Positions 1-10,597 of a DNA stretch of 64,000 nucleotides are shown here, piece after piece. Location of the stretch: positions 5,794,501 to 5,858,500 of the forward strand of contig NC_056766.1 of assembly GCF_018687715.1 (NCBI RefSeq), written 5' to 3'. How positions within the stretch are numbered: position 1 is the first letter of the stretch; the number at the start of each line of letters is the position of its first letter. This DNA is from Carya illinoinensis (taxonomy: Eukaryota; Streptophyta; Magnoliopsida; Fagales; Juglandaceae). The position numbers and the translations under genes are program-made. Under the pieces are notes generated by a model. It searched no databases. It saw nothing but the letters and a program-made list of their open reading frames with translations, and was not told the DNA's origin.

Positions 1-391
1 GTCGTCTGGGTCGGCTTACTTTGTGCCTCCGTTGGAGTCCCCATCTCGGGTCCGCTCTTTCCGGTCGTCCCCAAGGATCCGGTCTGAGCGCTGGAGGTTC
101 GACAGACAAACCACCGCCCTGGTTAGGCCCGAAGTGGTTTCGCCTGGATGCTTCCCGTCGTCTTTTCTGAAGAGGAGCAAGACGGGAAAACAGACGCTCC
201 CGAAGCCCGGACTCGCTTCCGAACCAGACTACAGTTCTGATCTCGAGACGCTGGCCCGGTGGTCCGTGTCAAGCCGGAAGTCGCTCTCGCCATTCTCCGA
301 ATCTCCGTCGACGTCGTCCTTTTCGTCGTCGTACCATTCGTCGCCCCGACCCGTGGGTGATGCCGAGTGGGCCGGGTTCGGACTTTTCTGA
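1..391 (+). CDS. 3' end of an unidentified gene (C-terminal exon)
   Basis: A frame open from the left edge (codons start at base 2) runs to a TGA at 389-391 and gives about 129 residues. It is rich in Ser, Pro and Arg and ends in Trp-Ala-Gly-Phe-Gly-Leu-Phe. The stretch is clearly GC-rich, while the sequence after it drops abruptly to AT-rich, which fits a real last exon followed by 3' UTR. There is no transmembrane segment or catalytic motif in the visible part. It looks like the low-complexity, probably disordered tail of a larger protein whose body lies outside the window. I do not recognise the family. The antisense frames over the same bases are most likely shadows. Confidence 0.55.
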   Translation, partial: SSGSAYFVPPLESPSRVRSFRSSPRIRSERWRFDRQTTALVRPEVVSPGCFPSSFLKRSKTGKQTLPKPGLASEPDYSSDLETLARWSVSSRKSLSPFSESPSTSSFSSSYHSSPRPVGDAEWAGFGLF

Positions 392-569
392 ATGATGCCG
401 TTGGGGCTTTGATTGTGTGGACTTTTTTTTTTTGGTCGCATAGTAAAATCGTAAAGAGCTCATGATATATAATATATACATATTTTAAATTTTGATGCAA
501 ATGTTACTCTTTTTAGATTTTATTTTATGATATATTTTAAGTGATTTTATAATTTATATTTTAAAAATA

Positions 570-755
570 ATATAAAAATAATGTTATATACCATATAACT
601 ATCTCATTTGAATCCTATTATATATGATGTGTCATATTTATCATTATTTGATGATAAAAAAGTATGCAATAAATACTCATTTAATGATGGTAAATATGTC
701 ACATCTTACTTAGTAAGATGCAAGTAGAATGACAATATAGTGTATAAAATTTTTC
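570..755. mobile_element. Short MITE, same family as the one in NRAMP intron 10
   Basis: The left end (atgttatataccatataac) and the right end (reverse complement of gtgtataaaatttttc) form imperfect inverted termini. The interior repeats the word order seen at 30150-30331: a 'tatctca' word near the left, a 'gatgataaa' centre, and 'catcttac/agtaagatg' near the right. It is non-coding and about 185 bp. Confidence 0.45.
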
Positions 756-934
756 ATAATATAATATGTCATTTTAAATCTTAGGTTAACAAATATGATT
801 GAAGATTATAAAATTTAAGACAAGCCTTTCATTGTGAAATCTTTCCTATGTGAGAACTAAATAGGGAAGTTCCAAATCCGAAAGCTTGGTTCTTAACATG
901 TGAGACAAATAAATAAAGAAGACATATAGAGTAC

Positions 935-1085
935 TGCTATATATAGTAATTTTTGTGTACTTCTTGTGTATCCCACTGATATGATTGACTGGATTAATTT
1001 TTTTAATACACAACCAATCACATCACTTAAATATATAAAAAAATATGCAAAAATAAATGCACATATAATTTTTGGAATATGAAAC
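935..1085. mobile_element. Foldback MITE, family with 18575-18730
   Basis: Near-palindromic element. The left arm reads gtaatttttgtgtacttc, followed by tgatatgattgac. The right arm carries the inverted complement, ending tgcacatataattttt. The same arm order recurs at 18575-18730 and 49150-49330. Confidence 0.45.
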
Positions 1086-1267
1086 TTTCAAGTATATTAT
1101 TCTATGTTTTTATTTTTATTTTTTTTGATAAATAGATGCTTTTATTTATTATCTTCATTTTAAATCTATTTAAGAACTAACTTAGGCATCGGAGCATCAC
1201 TGAGAAGGAATTCAAAACAATCTGAAAAGAAAGTCTAATATCTTGCTGGGGAGTCGAAATGTGTATC

Positions 1268-1446
1268 AACCAATATTTTGAATACCGTACCGGATGCCGT
1301 ACCGGTTAAGGCACTATAACGAAATATTTCAGTATCAATACCATTTCGTGTACCGTTTTGAGATAGTCGATATATGAATAAATTATATATATAAATATAT
1401 ATAAATTATATTCCAAAATAATAGTCTATATGTGAATAAATTATAC

Positions 1447-1484
<38 letters not shown>

Positions 1485-1686
1485 TATAAATAATCTGATA
1501 TGAATTGGGGATAAAAAAATAAGCTTGTAGTTTATAGAATGAAAAAAAAAAAAATAAAGGTCAAAATACCAACGGGTATGATTGGTATTTAGATCGGTAC
1601 AAAATAAATAAAATTTTTATATTAAACTAATAGTCGATACGGTATATACTGACCGTACAGATACGGTACAAAATTTAGAACACTGG
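1268..1686. mobile_element. MITE-like element rich in TACCG words
   Basis: The left end carries repeated 'taccgtaccgg' words, and the right end carries 'gatacggtacaaaatttagaac', the inverted form of the left 'ttttgaataccgtacc'. The middle contains an AT microsatellite. It is non-coding. Boundaries are approximate because the termini are diverged. Confidence 0.35.
1450..1481. repeat. (AT)n microsatellite
   Basis: About 16 uninterrupted AT units inside the TACCG-rich element. Confidence 0.9.
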
Positions 1687-3094
1687 CATCAACACCAATC
1701 ACGTTGGCTGTGTAGTTTTTGTCTTTATATTTGGAAAGTGAGTGGTTATCTCTTTCAAATTTAAAAAAGTAGAGGCCATGATTTTCGTGGTAGGTAGTAT
1801 CAGTTTAGCAGGCAATTTTAGTCCAAAATCTACGCTAGACTTTTCAGACATGCATGCTTAAAACTTCATAAAATGTCATGTTTCTTCCTTGGTAAACATT
1901 AAACATTGCGCCCCTGATCACCACAATTTTAGTCAAGCGATTGTTATAACGTAAGTTAAATAAAAATTTTATTAAATATATTTATTTTTACGTATTTTTT
2001 ATGTATTTTATTAATATAATTAGTTAAAATAATTATTTTATATTAAAAAAATAATACAGTTAATATATTAATAAAATATATACAAAATTGACTGTCGATA
2101 ATTTTTTTTGGTCAAACAAATGATAACGGAATCCAAAATGCAATTCAATGATCAACTATGCTTAATTTTTGATACCCCACCCTGATTTAATAAATTTAAC
2201 AGAGCTTGCAATAAAACAATAGAAATATGAGAGTTGTTTTGTATATTTTTATTTATTTATCATTATCATCGTTATTTTTGGATATCCAAAAAGTTCCTTG
2301 TATATATAATTTGTTGATATCCAACAAGTACTGGACGATTAAATTGCGACGGCTAGAAACCTTCCAAATGGACGGTCTGTGTTTTTTTTTTTTTTTTTAA
2401 TGAAAGATTTTGAATAAAAAAAATTAGATCATATGTCATCAGACTCTTGACAAGATTTGTACTATTTAGAGTATTAGCATTGATTTCTCTATATGCATCT
2501 TCAAAATTACATCTTATAAAGATTGATTTTGCATATAAAGAAAATCTCTCACATTGAATTATGCATTTTGTAACTAAATAATAATAAAATATCATTATTT
2601 TTATTATTTTTTCTTAAAATATTATTTTTATATATTTTATAATTAGCACAATGTAGTCAAAAATACAAATTCAATATATATAAATATTACCAATTTTATA
2701 TATCAAAATGACCATTTTTGTCAATAAATATTAGTATATATTAAAAAATACTTTGTATCATCAACTTACTATAAATTTAATATATCAAAATTATCTTAAT
2801 ACAAATTTTACAAAATTGATTTTAATGGATATGAGAGAGAAAAAAATAGTAAAATAATATTTAAAAAATAAATTGTGCTTCTTCAAATTTGAAGATATAC
2901 TATTCATAGTTATGTAACATTTTGAAGATGCATAACCTAATATAGACCAATTTAAAGGGATATTATTCAAATATGAAGATGAATATAAAGATGCATAAAC
3001 CATTGCCAATGCCTTTAGATGATCAGAAAGCAACTAATGTGAAAATTATTTAGCTTTGTATTGTTGCAACAACAATGCTATATATATATATATC

Positions 3095-3270
3095 TTAGTA
3101 ATTCTACATACAGTCGTGGAGTGTGCAAATACCGCGAAATCGCTTTGAAAAAGAATGAAATCCACGATTAAAAAGTTAATTTTTTTTTCATGTGGGTCCC
3201 ATATTAACTCATTTTTTTCAAAAAGACTGTGTGACGCTTGCACAATCACGACTGTAAATATTATTTCTCT
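3095..3270. mobile_element. MITE with 'tacagtcgtg' terminal inverted repeats
   Basis: The left end has tctacatacagtcgtggagtg. The right end is the reverse complement of gagaaataatatttacagtc with gtgattgtgcaag, so the termini are inverted over about 35 bases with mismatches. The outer 19 bases resemble those of the large MULE that begins 100 bp downstream and of the MITE at 19233. The interior is AT-rich and non-coding. A similar but more decayed copy lies at about 54227-54375. Confidence 0.55.
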
Positions 3271-3370
3271 ATAAATATAGTATAAAATTTGAGTATTTTA
3301 TTTTAAAAAGAGTGGGTATTATCTTAAAAAAATGATTTTTTTATATAAATTTCATATGTATATATATTTC

Positions 3371-3425
3371 AATAGCACTACGGACAGTCGACAAATGTAG
3401 TCGCCCCACAGTCGCCAAGTCAGCA
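3371..3425 (+). repeat. Left terminal inverted repeat of the MULE
   Basis: Contains cagtcg, an 18-base spacer with 'atgtagtcg', then cagtcgccaagtcagc. It pairs with 10540-10597 in inverted orientation. Confidence 0.6.
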
Positions 3426-3725
3426 ATCACGTGTTTAGAGCTGCACATGTGATGAAAACCCTATTTTCCCCCCGAAATAGAAAGAACCCGAAATAGAAAT
3501 AATAGCTTGAAATGTGCATTCCCGCTTCTAATTTCGTTCTGCAACTGAGCTCATCACTCCCAAAGAAATTTTGCTAGCTCGTGTGCGTTGGTGAGAAAGA
3601 TTTCGTATGGTTTGGTCTAAAAGTTGGAACTGGTCTAAGATAGAAGAAATTTGGTGTCGTGGTCTGAAGCTTGGGTCTTCGCGGTGCTCTTGGTCTTCAT
3701 CTTGTCTGGGTCATCTTCTTAAAAG

Positions 3726-3925
3726 GTAAGTTTTCCTCTGTTTGCTGGTATTTAAACATCAAAATGCATCCATCTTCAAGACCCCGTAAGTTTGGGTCTA
3801 TTTCAGAGTATTTAAACATCAAAATGTATCTTCAAGACCCCATCAAAATGCATCTTCAAGACCCCATAAGTTTGGGTCTGTTTGCTGGTATTTAAACATG
3901 TTATAATACATCTTGAAGACCCATA
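3726..3925. repeat. Imperfect tandem repeats in the MULE 5' region
   Basis: The phrase gtatttaaacatcaaaatg, followed by catcttcaagaccc and 'ataagtttgggtct', recurs three to four times with partial units. Short open frames over it are repeat translation and not genes. Confidence 0.7.
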
Positions 3926-4742
3926 AGTTTGTGATTGTTATGCTTGTTCACTAAATATAAACGTGCATTTTTATTCAGCATTTTTAGTCAGCATTTTTTC
4001 CATGTTTGTGATTTTTGGTTAGTCTGCTTGTTCTCCATTTGCACAGGTATTTAGCTGCACGAATTTAATTTGTGTTAATATCCTATAAAGGTATGTTTAT
4101 TAATCTGTTAGCAAGCTTTATATAGGTGAGGTCAAAATGAATCTAATGTAGTAATAGTGCCAATAGAACAGGCAATTGGACTGTAGTAAACATGGTAAAA
4201 AAAGGCTGATTTTTTTCTAACCATATACAATGGAATAAATAATGGTGATATACTTACGAGGTTCTTAGTGCCTTCGTACGTGTTGATAGACAATGCATTT
4301 TCTTTTTTAAAACTTAATGTGGGAAATAAACTAGCTATGAATGTTTCATTGAACTCCGGTTATTCATCTAACAACAATAACGAGTAACTTATATTTGAAC
4401 ATCTGGTTCTTTAGTTTAGTTAATATTGCTTGGGGCACATACCTCTTAGGCCAATCCAGTTCCCTTTAATATTTCACTAGACTTGGTAATTTTTTCCAGA
4501 AAAAATGAAGAAAAAGAAGTGCTAACTATGTATTGGTTAGAGCTAAAAGAAAATGCTAAGACTGACCTTCACTATTACAGGGCATGGAAAAAGGGGAATA
4601 GCTTCCATCTCCGCTTTCACCCTCTACCTCAAATCTCTCAACCTCAGTATGTTAATTGGAAAATTTTAATAGTCTTTGGAAGGGGTGTGCTCGATGTTTA
4701 TCATCAACTTCTTGCTAATTATCATTATGATTTTTATGTCAG

Positions 4743-7700
4743 GACATCCATCAAACTGGTTTAGTAAACTTTCCAAATTGCATGCATGGCTACTATAAAC
4801 CAATGCCTGCATGGTCACCACTGTTTCTACCATATCCAGATGGCAACCAACATTCAGGTATTTTTCAACTCCATACTTGTCCTTTATTTATAAGTTTGCA
4901 TTTGTTGGAAGTTTAATTGTTTTAATTTTGTTGTTTTCAGGAAAATGCTTATCACCCATTTCAATATGGTATGAGACCTCCAACTCCACACATCGCTACA
5001 AGTTCCACAACGAGCGCAATCCTTGGTAGAGATGATACACTCGACTGTAGAGAGACTGATGCATGTACCTCCGCTAGAGTTTATGAGGAAAATAAAGAGG
5101 ATGCATTAGATCCACGGGAACCCAATGATGGCACTACCTCAAATGCAGATGAAGGACAAATAGATGGTGGTGATTTGATTGAGGAGCCACAGTCGGGGAT
5201 AGAGTTTAATTCATTTGAAGATTTGCTGAGTTATTATAAGGGATATGGTAAAAGATGCGGATTTGGAATTTTGACACAAAAGAGTGAAAGGGGAGAGGAT
5301 AAAAGTATGAGATATGTCACTCTTGGTTGTGCCCGTGGTAGGAAGGCCCAGAATAAGGGTTTCAATGTTGCCAATCCACGTCCGACAGGAAAAACAGATT
5401 GTAAGGCAAAGATTAATGCCTTAAAAGTAGAGGGAAAAATGCTAATCACAACAGTTCACAATGAGCATAATCATGACCTCAGTTCACAAAAATCTCGGTT
5501 CTTTCGTTGTAATAGAGAAGTGAGTGAGGCTGTAAAAAGAGTCATGGACACAAATGACTTAGCTGACATCCAAATGAATAAAAGTTTTGGATCTCTTGTT
5601 GTTGGCGCAACTAGCTTCGATAACCTACCATTTTTGGAAAAGGATTGTCGCAATTACATTGATAAGGCACAACATCTACGACTTGGTGCAGGTGGAGCTG
5701 GAGCACTTAGAGATTATTTTTTGAGGATGCAGTACAAGAGTAATGGCTTTTTTGCATCGATGGATTTAGACGATGATGGGAGACTGAAGAATGTTTTCTG
5801 GGCAGATCCACGTAGTAGGGCAGCCTATCAGTATTTTGGTGATGTAGTTACATTCGACACTACATACCTGACAAATAGATATGGGATGCCCTTCGCACCA
5901 TTTGTTGGTGTAAACCACCACGGGCAATCGATTCTATTGGGAGCGAGCTTGATTTCTAGTGAGGGCACAGAGACTTTTACATGGTTATTCCAAACTTGGT
6001 TGCAGTGTATGGACGGTATAGCTCCAAAAGCTATTATTACTAATCAAGACAGAGCAATGAAAAATGCTATTGCTATTGTCTTTCCAGAAAGTCGACATAG
6101 ATTCTGCCTATGGCATATACTGAAGAAAGTTCCCGAGAAGCTTGGGTCATATGCTTCCTATAAAACTGGACTAAAAAACCGCCTAATGAAATGTGTGTAT
6201 GACACTCAATCTGTTGAAGAGTTTGAGACATGTTGGGATGGGTTACTTAACACATATGACTTACATGATAATGTTTGGTTGAAAAGTTTATATGTTGATC
6301 GTGAACATTGGGTACCGGTATTTCTTAAAGAGTACTTCTGGGCTGGAATGAGTATAACCCAGCGTAGTGAGAGTATGCATATATTTTTTTTAAGGTTATG
6401 TTTATGTGAGGACAAACTTGAAGGAGTTTGTCGACCAGTTTGACAATGCATTGAAGAAAAAGATTGAGAATGAAATGAGTGCGGACTTCCACTCATTTAG
6501 CGTCACGATTCCCTACGTATCTAGATCTCCAATTGAAAAGAGATTTCAAGAGTTATACACGAACGCTAAATTTAGGGAAGTTCAACAGTAAGTAATCGGT
6601 GTGCTCGATCTCGATCCATCTCTACTTAGATTGGATGGTGTAATGAAAACAAATTTAGTAGAAGATGAAGTTCGTGTTGAAGAGTTCACTAAGCCGATTA
6701 CTTATTCAGTGACATTTAATAAGGAAGACTGCAGTGCAAAGTGTTCATGTGGGTTATTTCAGATGAGGGGATACTGTGTAGGCATATTTTGGCCATATTC
6801 AAAGCTAATGGTGTAAAATCATTGCCAAATCAGTACATTTTGGATCGATGGAAGAAGGACATCAAAAGGAGATACACGTTAATCCAGCGGAGCTATGATG
6901 CAGAGGATCAAAGTATAGGTGGCAACAGATACTCTATTTTGTTAAACATGTGTTATCAGATGATAACTTATGCGGCATCTTCGAATGAGCAATTTGAAGA
7001 TGCAAAGACGAGGATACACTAGATGACTAACTCCTACCGTGAGAACCAATACCCCCAATCTTGGACCCAAACAACTTAGAAGGCGACAAAGTTTGTGAAT
7101 ATTATTCTCCCTTAGCAAGTTCTTAATTTTATCTTATTGTCACCCTTAGCTAGTCCTTAATTTGTTATTTGGTCTTTGATTCAATCAGGTTCAAATACTG
7201 GTGCAATTTCACTAGACACAAGTGTTCATGTTGGTAGTTCACAACAAGTCAAGAGTCCAATTGTTGTCAGGGGGAAAGGAAGACCTTCATCTTTGAGGAA
7301 AGCATCCAGGATGGAAACTGACATGCGGAAAGTTAAAACCAAACAAAAAAAAAAGCACAAATCAGAGGGAAACGTAAACAGGTGCATTTATTTGTTTTAA
7401 ACATGTTTATTTGTGTTAGAAGTTGGTAGTTAATTTCTCGAATTAGTAGATAAGTAATGGTTGTCTTATTTTTAGCGAGATGAAGGAGATACACCAGTCA
7501 TGAACACCTGCAGGAATTTATTTGGGCCATCAGAAGTATATATCACTGGTCCTACAAAAGTGCAGGTAAATTAGACGTTATATTATTCATAACAGTCATA
7601 GGGAAGTCAAGATAGTATAATATATCATTACATATTAAATAATTATTACTAATATTTACATTATATTAATATTCGCAAGTTATTACTAATATTTACATTA

Positions 7701-7790
7701 CATTAATCCTTACAGATGTAATTTGAGTTGGATGGATCACAGCCGGTCCAGGATGCATTTGATGAACCACAATCGGCGCAATGAGAACCA
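4743..7790 (+). pseudogene. FAR1/FHY3-related (FRS) MULE transposase pseudogene
   Basis: The main frame 4971-6443 holds an N-terminal acidic region, a FAR1 DNA-binding domain at about residues 79-185 with the Cys and closing HNEHNH zinc ligands, and the MULE transposase core at about 279-372 (VTFDTTY, then HRFCLWH). An upstream exon (4743-4857) and splice acceptor ttgttttcag at 4940 probably extend the N-terminus, but the two do not join in one clean frame. Lesions are a frameshift at about 6382-6394 in the T-run after SESMHIFF, a TAA at 6589-6591, a one-base loss at about 6770 within the SWIM zinc finger (CSCGLFQMRG, then ILCRH in the next frame), and a stop at 7020-7022. Downstream exons at about 7188-7380, 7477-7566 and 7716-7785 encode the Lys-rich tail usual for FRS proteins. 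The usual 'TDQD' reads TNQD here, so a catalytic Asp may be lost. It sits inside MULE termini, so it is the element's transposase and not a domesticated FRS gene. Confidence 0.8.
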
Positions 7791-8089
7791 ACACAATCAG
7801 ACCAAATGAATGTTGGAGACTTGAGAATGTTAATAGTCTTGTTATTTTTAATGTTCATCTTGGAACAATTGTAAAGCACTTGAGAATATTAATAGTCTCC
7901 TTATTTTGTATGACAATCTTGGAACAATTTGATGAGACTATCATTATTTGTGTTAATCCTTGATATAATGGAGACTATTATGTTGGGGACTTGATTTAAT
8001 TGCAGCATGTGTAGGGATAGTTGAGTTATTTGACATATTTATTTAGCATGTGTTTATTGGACATGTGAATATTAATTGTAATGAAAATA

Positions 8090-8405
8090 AAAGTTTTGTT
8101 GTTTTGGAAATGAAACAAAATAGGTTTCAATTTTGTAAATGAAACAAAACAGGTTTCAGTTTTTGTTGTTTTGGAAAGGTTCAAAAACAGGTTTCATTTT
8201 TGTTGTACATGGAAATTATTCCAAAACAGGTTTCAGTTTTGTTGTTTTGGAAATTATTCAACACATGTTCAATTTTGTTGTTTTGGAAATTATTCCAAAC
8301 AGGTTTCAGTTTTTGGAGTTTTGGAAATGAAACAAAACAGGTTTCAGACCCCATATTTGTTGTTTTCGAAATGAAACAAAACTGCTTCACAATTACAGGT
8401 TTCTA
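8090..8405. repeat. Tandem repeats of about 45 bp (ggtttcagttttgttgtttt words)
   Basis: Six to seven irregular units built from 'aaacaggtttcag', 'ttttgttgttttggaaa' and 'ttattccaa' or 'tgaaacaa'. The overlapping open frames in several phases on both strands arise from the repeat. It lies between the two convergent MULE genes. Confidence 0.75.
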
Positions 8406-8816
8406 AATTCTGTCCATCCTATGTCAGTAATTGAACACATAATCCATTACTTAAATTAACAAAGCAGACCTTGTCAAGAGAGCAATAACAACAGACCCAA
8501 CACAACATAATCTGAAAAAAGTTGCAGCACCTACTGCAATCTCTTGCATTAAACCCAGTTTGTGATTACAAGTACAAGATCTTGCATGAAACACGATCAT
8601 CAATTAATTCTGAAGCTTCCCCATAATTCAAAATAAAAAAATACAAGGCATATGTTTTCCTAGAAAATCTGAAAAAGAAATACAAGAAAGGGACAGTTTC
8701 CCCACAACTTAAACATCCGGTCCATTCATCCAATATTTACATTGCCATTACATTATAACAGTTCATAAACTTCTAATACTTATACTACTTACACCAACTA
8801 CACCACTACTAAGTCA

Positions 8817-9404
8817 CTAAATTAAAAAAAAAAAAACACCAATTACAAAAGCCCAATACACTCGAAGCAGCGTGCGTGAGCGTCTTATTCTAGCTTCTTG
8901 CTTTTGAAGCACCAACTCCCTCTTCAAAAATGCCTCATCTCTAGTGGATTGCACCATCTCTTTCTTCTCAATCTCCGCCGCTCTCTTACGGAGCTCAATC
9001 TCCATCTTCTCGATATCGCTAAGTCTCTTCAAGACCTCTTTCTCCTTCCTTTCCACTTCATAGTCTTGCTTGTGGATCCAACTCCCTGCATTGATCACCA
9101 TTTGCCCACTTGAAATACTTGCAGTAAGGTAATCCCTGATTAATTGAAACATACGAGTAAAGAATGTTAGATGTACACATATTAATGAATTTAATAAATA
9201 TGTTACATAATCAGATGTATTTACCTTTGTATTGTACTTTGGACAGCCAAAAAATGGACGATTTGGATTCCTCTTCATATTTGAGTATCTCAATGTAGAA
9301 CCCAGCTTGTAGAAGCACAATAGTTGACCCAAATTATGTATATCAAATGATGAAGAACACAGTAATGATGACGACGACGACATTCTAACATATGATATAG
9401 TCAT
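8817..9404 (-). pseudogene. GRF-type zinc-finger / coiled-coil / membrane-anchored ORF (degenerate)
   Basis: It starts with a Ser-rich N-terminus (MSSSSSLL), then a GRF zinc finger containing LRYSNMKRNPNRPFFGCPKY. An intron with donor aag|gtaaat at about 9225 and acceptor aatcag at about 9137 splices to GLPYCKYFKW, which completes the usual GRF pattern. After splicing the frame reaches a stop, while the charged coiled coil (about residues 120-170) and final hydrophobic segment (YWAFVIGVFFFLI) lie in the neighbouring frame, so one indel separates them. The first zinc ligand pair reads Cys-Phe-Tyr where Cys-x-Cys is expected. The architecture matches plant GRF proteins annotated as At4g04775-like. 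It is convergent to the transposase inside the same terminal repeats, so I infer that it is element-borne. Confidence 0.65.
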
Positions 9405-9581
9405 AATGGAAAGGCAGGCATATCAAAACACACCCGTTTTACAATTCCATATGATAGGGAATTCAAGAGTTCCATCTTTGGTTTTTGTTATGTTTCTAAA
9501 ATTCATGGGTTTTTTTTTTCTTTTATAATAGCCCACACTGTTATCACTATAAATCTCTCATTGTTAAGTTGAAGCTGTCAA

Positions 9582-9701
9582 ACTAAGAGCTACAAGAGAT
9601 AGAACATGCTAAACTTCCAACACTAAGAGCTACAAGAAATAGAACATGCTAAATTTTCAACACTAAGAGCTACAAGAGATAGAACATGCTAAACTTCCAA
9701 C
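9582..9701. repeat. Three tandem copies of a 40-bp unit
   Basis: Units begin at 9582, 9622 and 9662 with 'actaagagctacaag'. The second unit differs from the others at a few positions. They lie in the 5' region of the GRF pseudogene. Confidence 0.9.
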
Positions 9702-9779
9702 ACAGTGGCATATCATTAGATTTACATATAAGAACAAAACTTCAGTCACACTATAATTCTCATGAAACTAAGGGAAGGA

Positions 9780-10140
9780 CAAAAAATTTTTTTGTTCTAA
9801 CAAACATACTAGATTAAGGCATTCGGTATACAAGGCATATGTAGCACTAGCAGCAAAGATGCACCACACTAAATTAGGGCATATGTATATCACTATTTTC
9901 GATATACAGATTTCACAAGCTCAAAGATGAGATACTGGAAATCAATATGGCTAAATCATCAACCAAAAAAAGTCAAGATTAGGGCATTCGGTATACAGGG
10001 ATTTGGAAAATGATAGATTAGTATAAATATGAACCACGCTAGATTAGGGCATTTGGTATCGATTTCACAAGGTCAAATTAGGGCACAAATATGCACCACA
10101 CCAAATTAGGGCATCATCAAAACAAAACGGGTTTGGATAT
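9780..10140. repeat. Irregular 'ttagggcat' repeat cluster
   Basis: The word 'attagggcat(at/tc)ggtat' and the words 'gcaccacac(t/c)aaatt' recur five or more times with irregular spacing. It is subterminal MULE sequence with no gene. Confidence 0.6.
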
Positions 10141-10539
10141 ACAGATTTCACATTGTCAAATACCAAATCTCAAACTAATATCTATGAAATCAAATAGTTG
10201 CAGTGAAACAAAATAATATAGAAAAAATATAATATACAATACCGGTGTAAAACTCCTAAAAATAAATTTTACCTTTTTTTACATACCGTCTGGGGAGGGC
10301 TAAGAGACAACCACGAGAGGGCTTCCGGCGACGGCATTTGAAAGAGAGCGGAAATAAACCTTTCTAGCTTCGGGCTGCTGAGGAGATTCAGTCTCCAATA
10401 GAGATTCACGAAGGAAAGAGAGACTCGAAGGGATATGGGGTGGGGAGCTCGGGATATAACCTAATAATGAAGAAGAAACGACGTCGTTTCTCCTATAAAT
10501 GAAGCGATGCCGTTTAGTTGAAATAATGCCATGTCAGCA

Positions 10540-10597
10540 GCTCGGCTTAGCCGATTGTACGCCGGTTGAGGTCCCCGACTGCATTCATCATTTTTGT
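10540..10597 (-). repeat. Right terminal inverted repeat of the MULE
   Basis: The reverse complement reads tgaatgcagtcg, an 18-base spacer, then caatcggctaagccgagc. It pairs with 3371-3425. Confidence 0.6.

Larger units (their letters stand above)
392..3094. other. AT-rich intergenic stretch with MITE remnants
   Basis: No credible gene is seen. It holds the putative 3' UTR of the left-edge gene, a MITE at about 570-755, a foldback element at 935-1085, an AT microsatellite at 1450-1481, an element rich in TACCG words at about 1268-1686, and a further weak foldback at about 1940-2110. The remainder is A/T-rich sequence in which I see no structure. Confidence 0.6.
3371..10597. mobile_element. 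Decayed two-gene Mutator-like element (FAR1-type MULE)
   Basis: The ends are inverted. On the left, cagtcg (3385-3390) is followed by exactly 18 bases and then cagtcgcc. The reverse complement of the right end has cagtcg (10576-10581), exactly 18 bases, then caatcggc. The 19 bases outside cagtcg also match at most positions. Just outside, gtatatatatttc (3358-3370) faces gtatatattttc (10596-10607), a near-identical direct repeat compatible with the 9-10 bp duplication typical of MULEs, although it is low complexity. Inside are a FAR1-type transposase pseudogene on +, a convergent GRF-domain pseudogene on -, and three blocks of tandem repeats. All coding parts carry lesions, so this copy is not autonomous. 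Confidence 0.65.

Noticed and set aside
123..500. Antisense frames over the left-edge exon
   Set aside because: They run through the GC-rich exon into A/T-rich UTR, in several phases, with no domain. They are shadows of the plus-strand frame.
4971..6443. Calling the FAR1-type frame a functional domesticated FRS transcription factor
   Set aside because: It lies inside MULE terminal repeats and has frameshifts, stops and a broken SWIM finger.
8139..8406. Overlapping open frames rich in Phe and Trp
   Set aside because: They are translations of a 45-bp tandem repeat in all phases of both strands.
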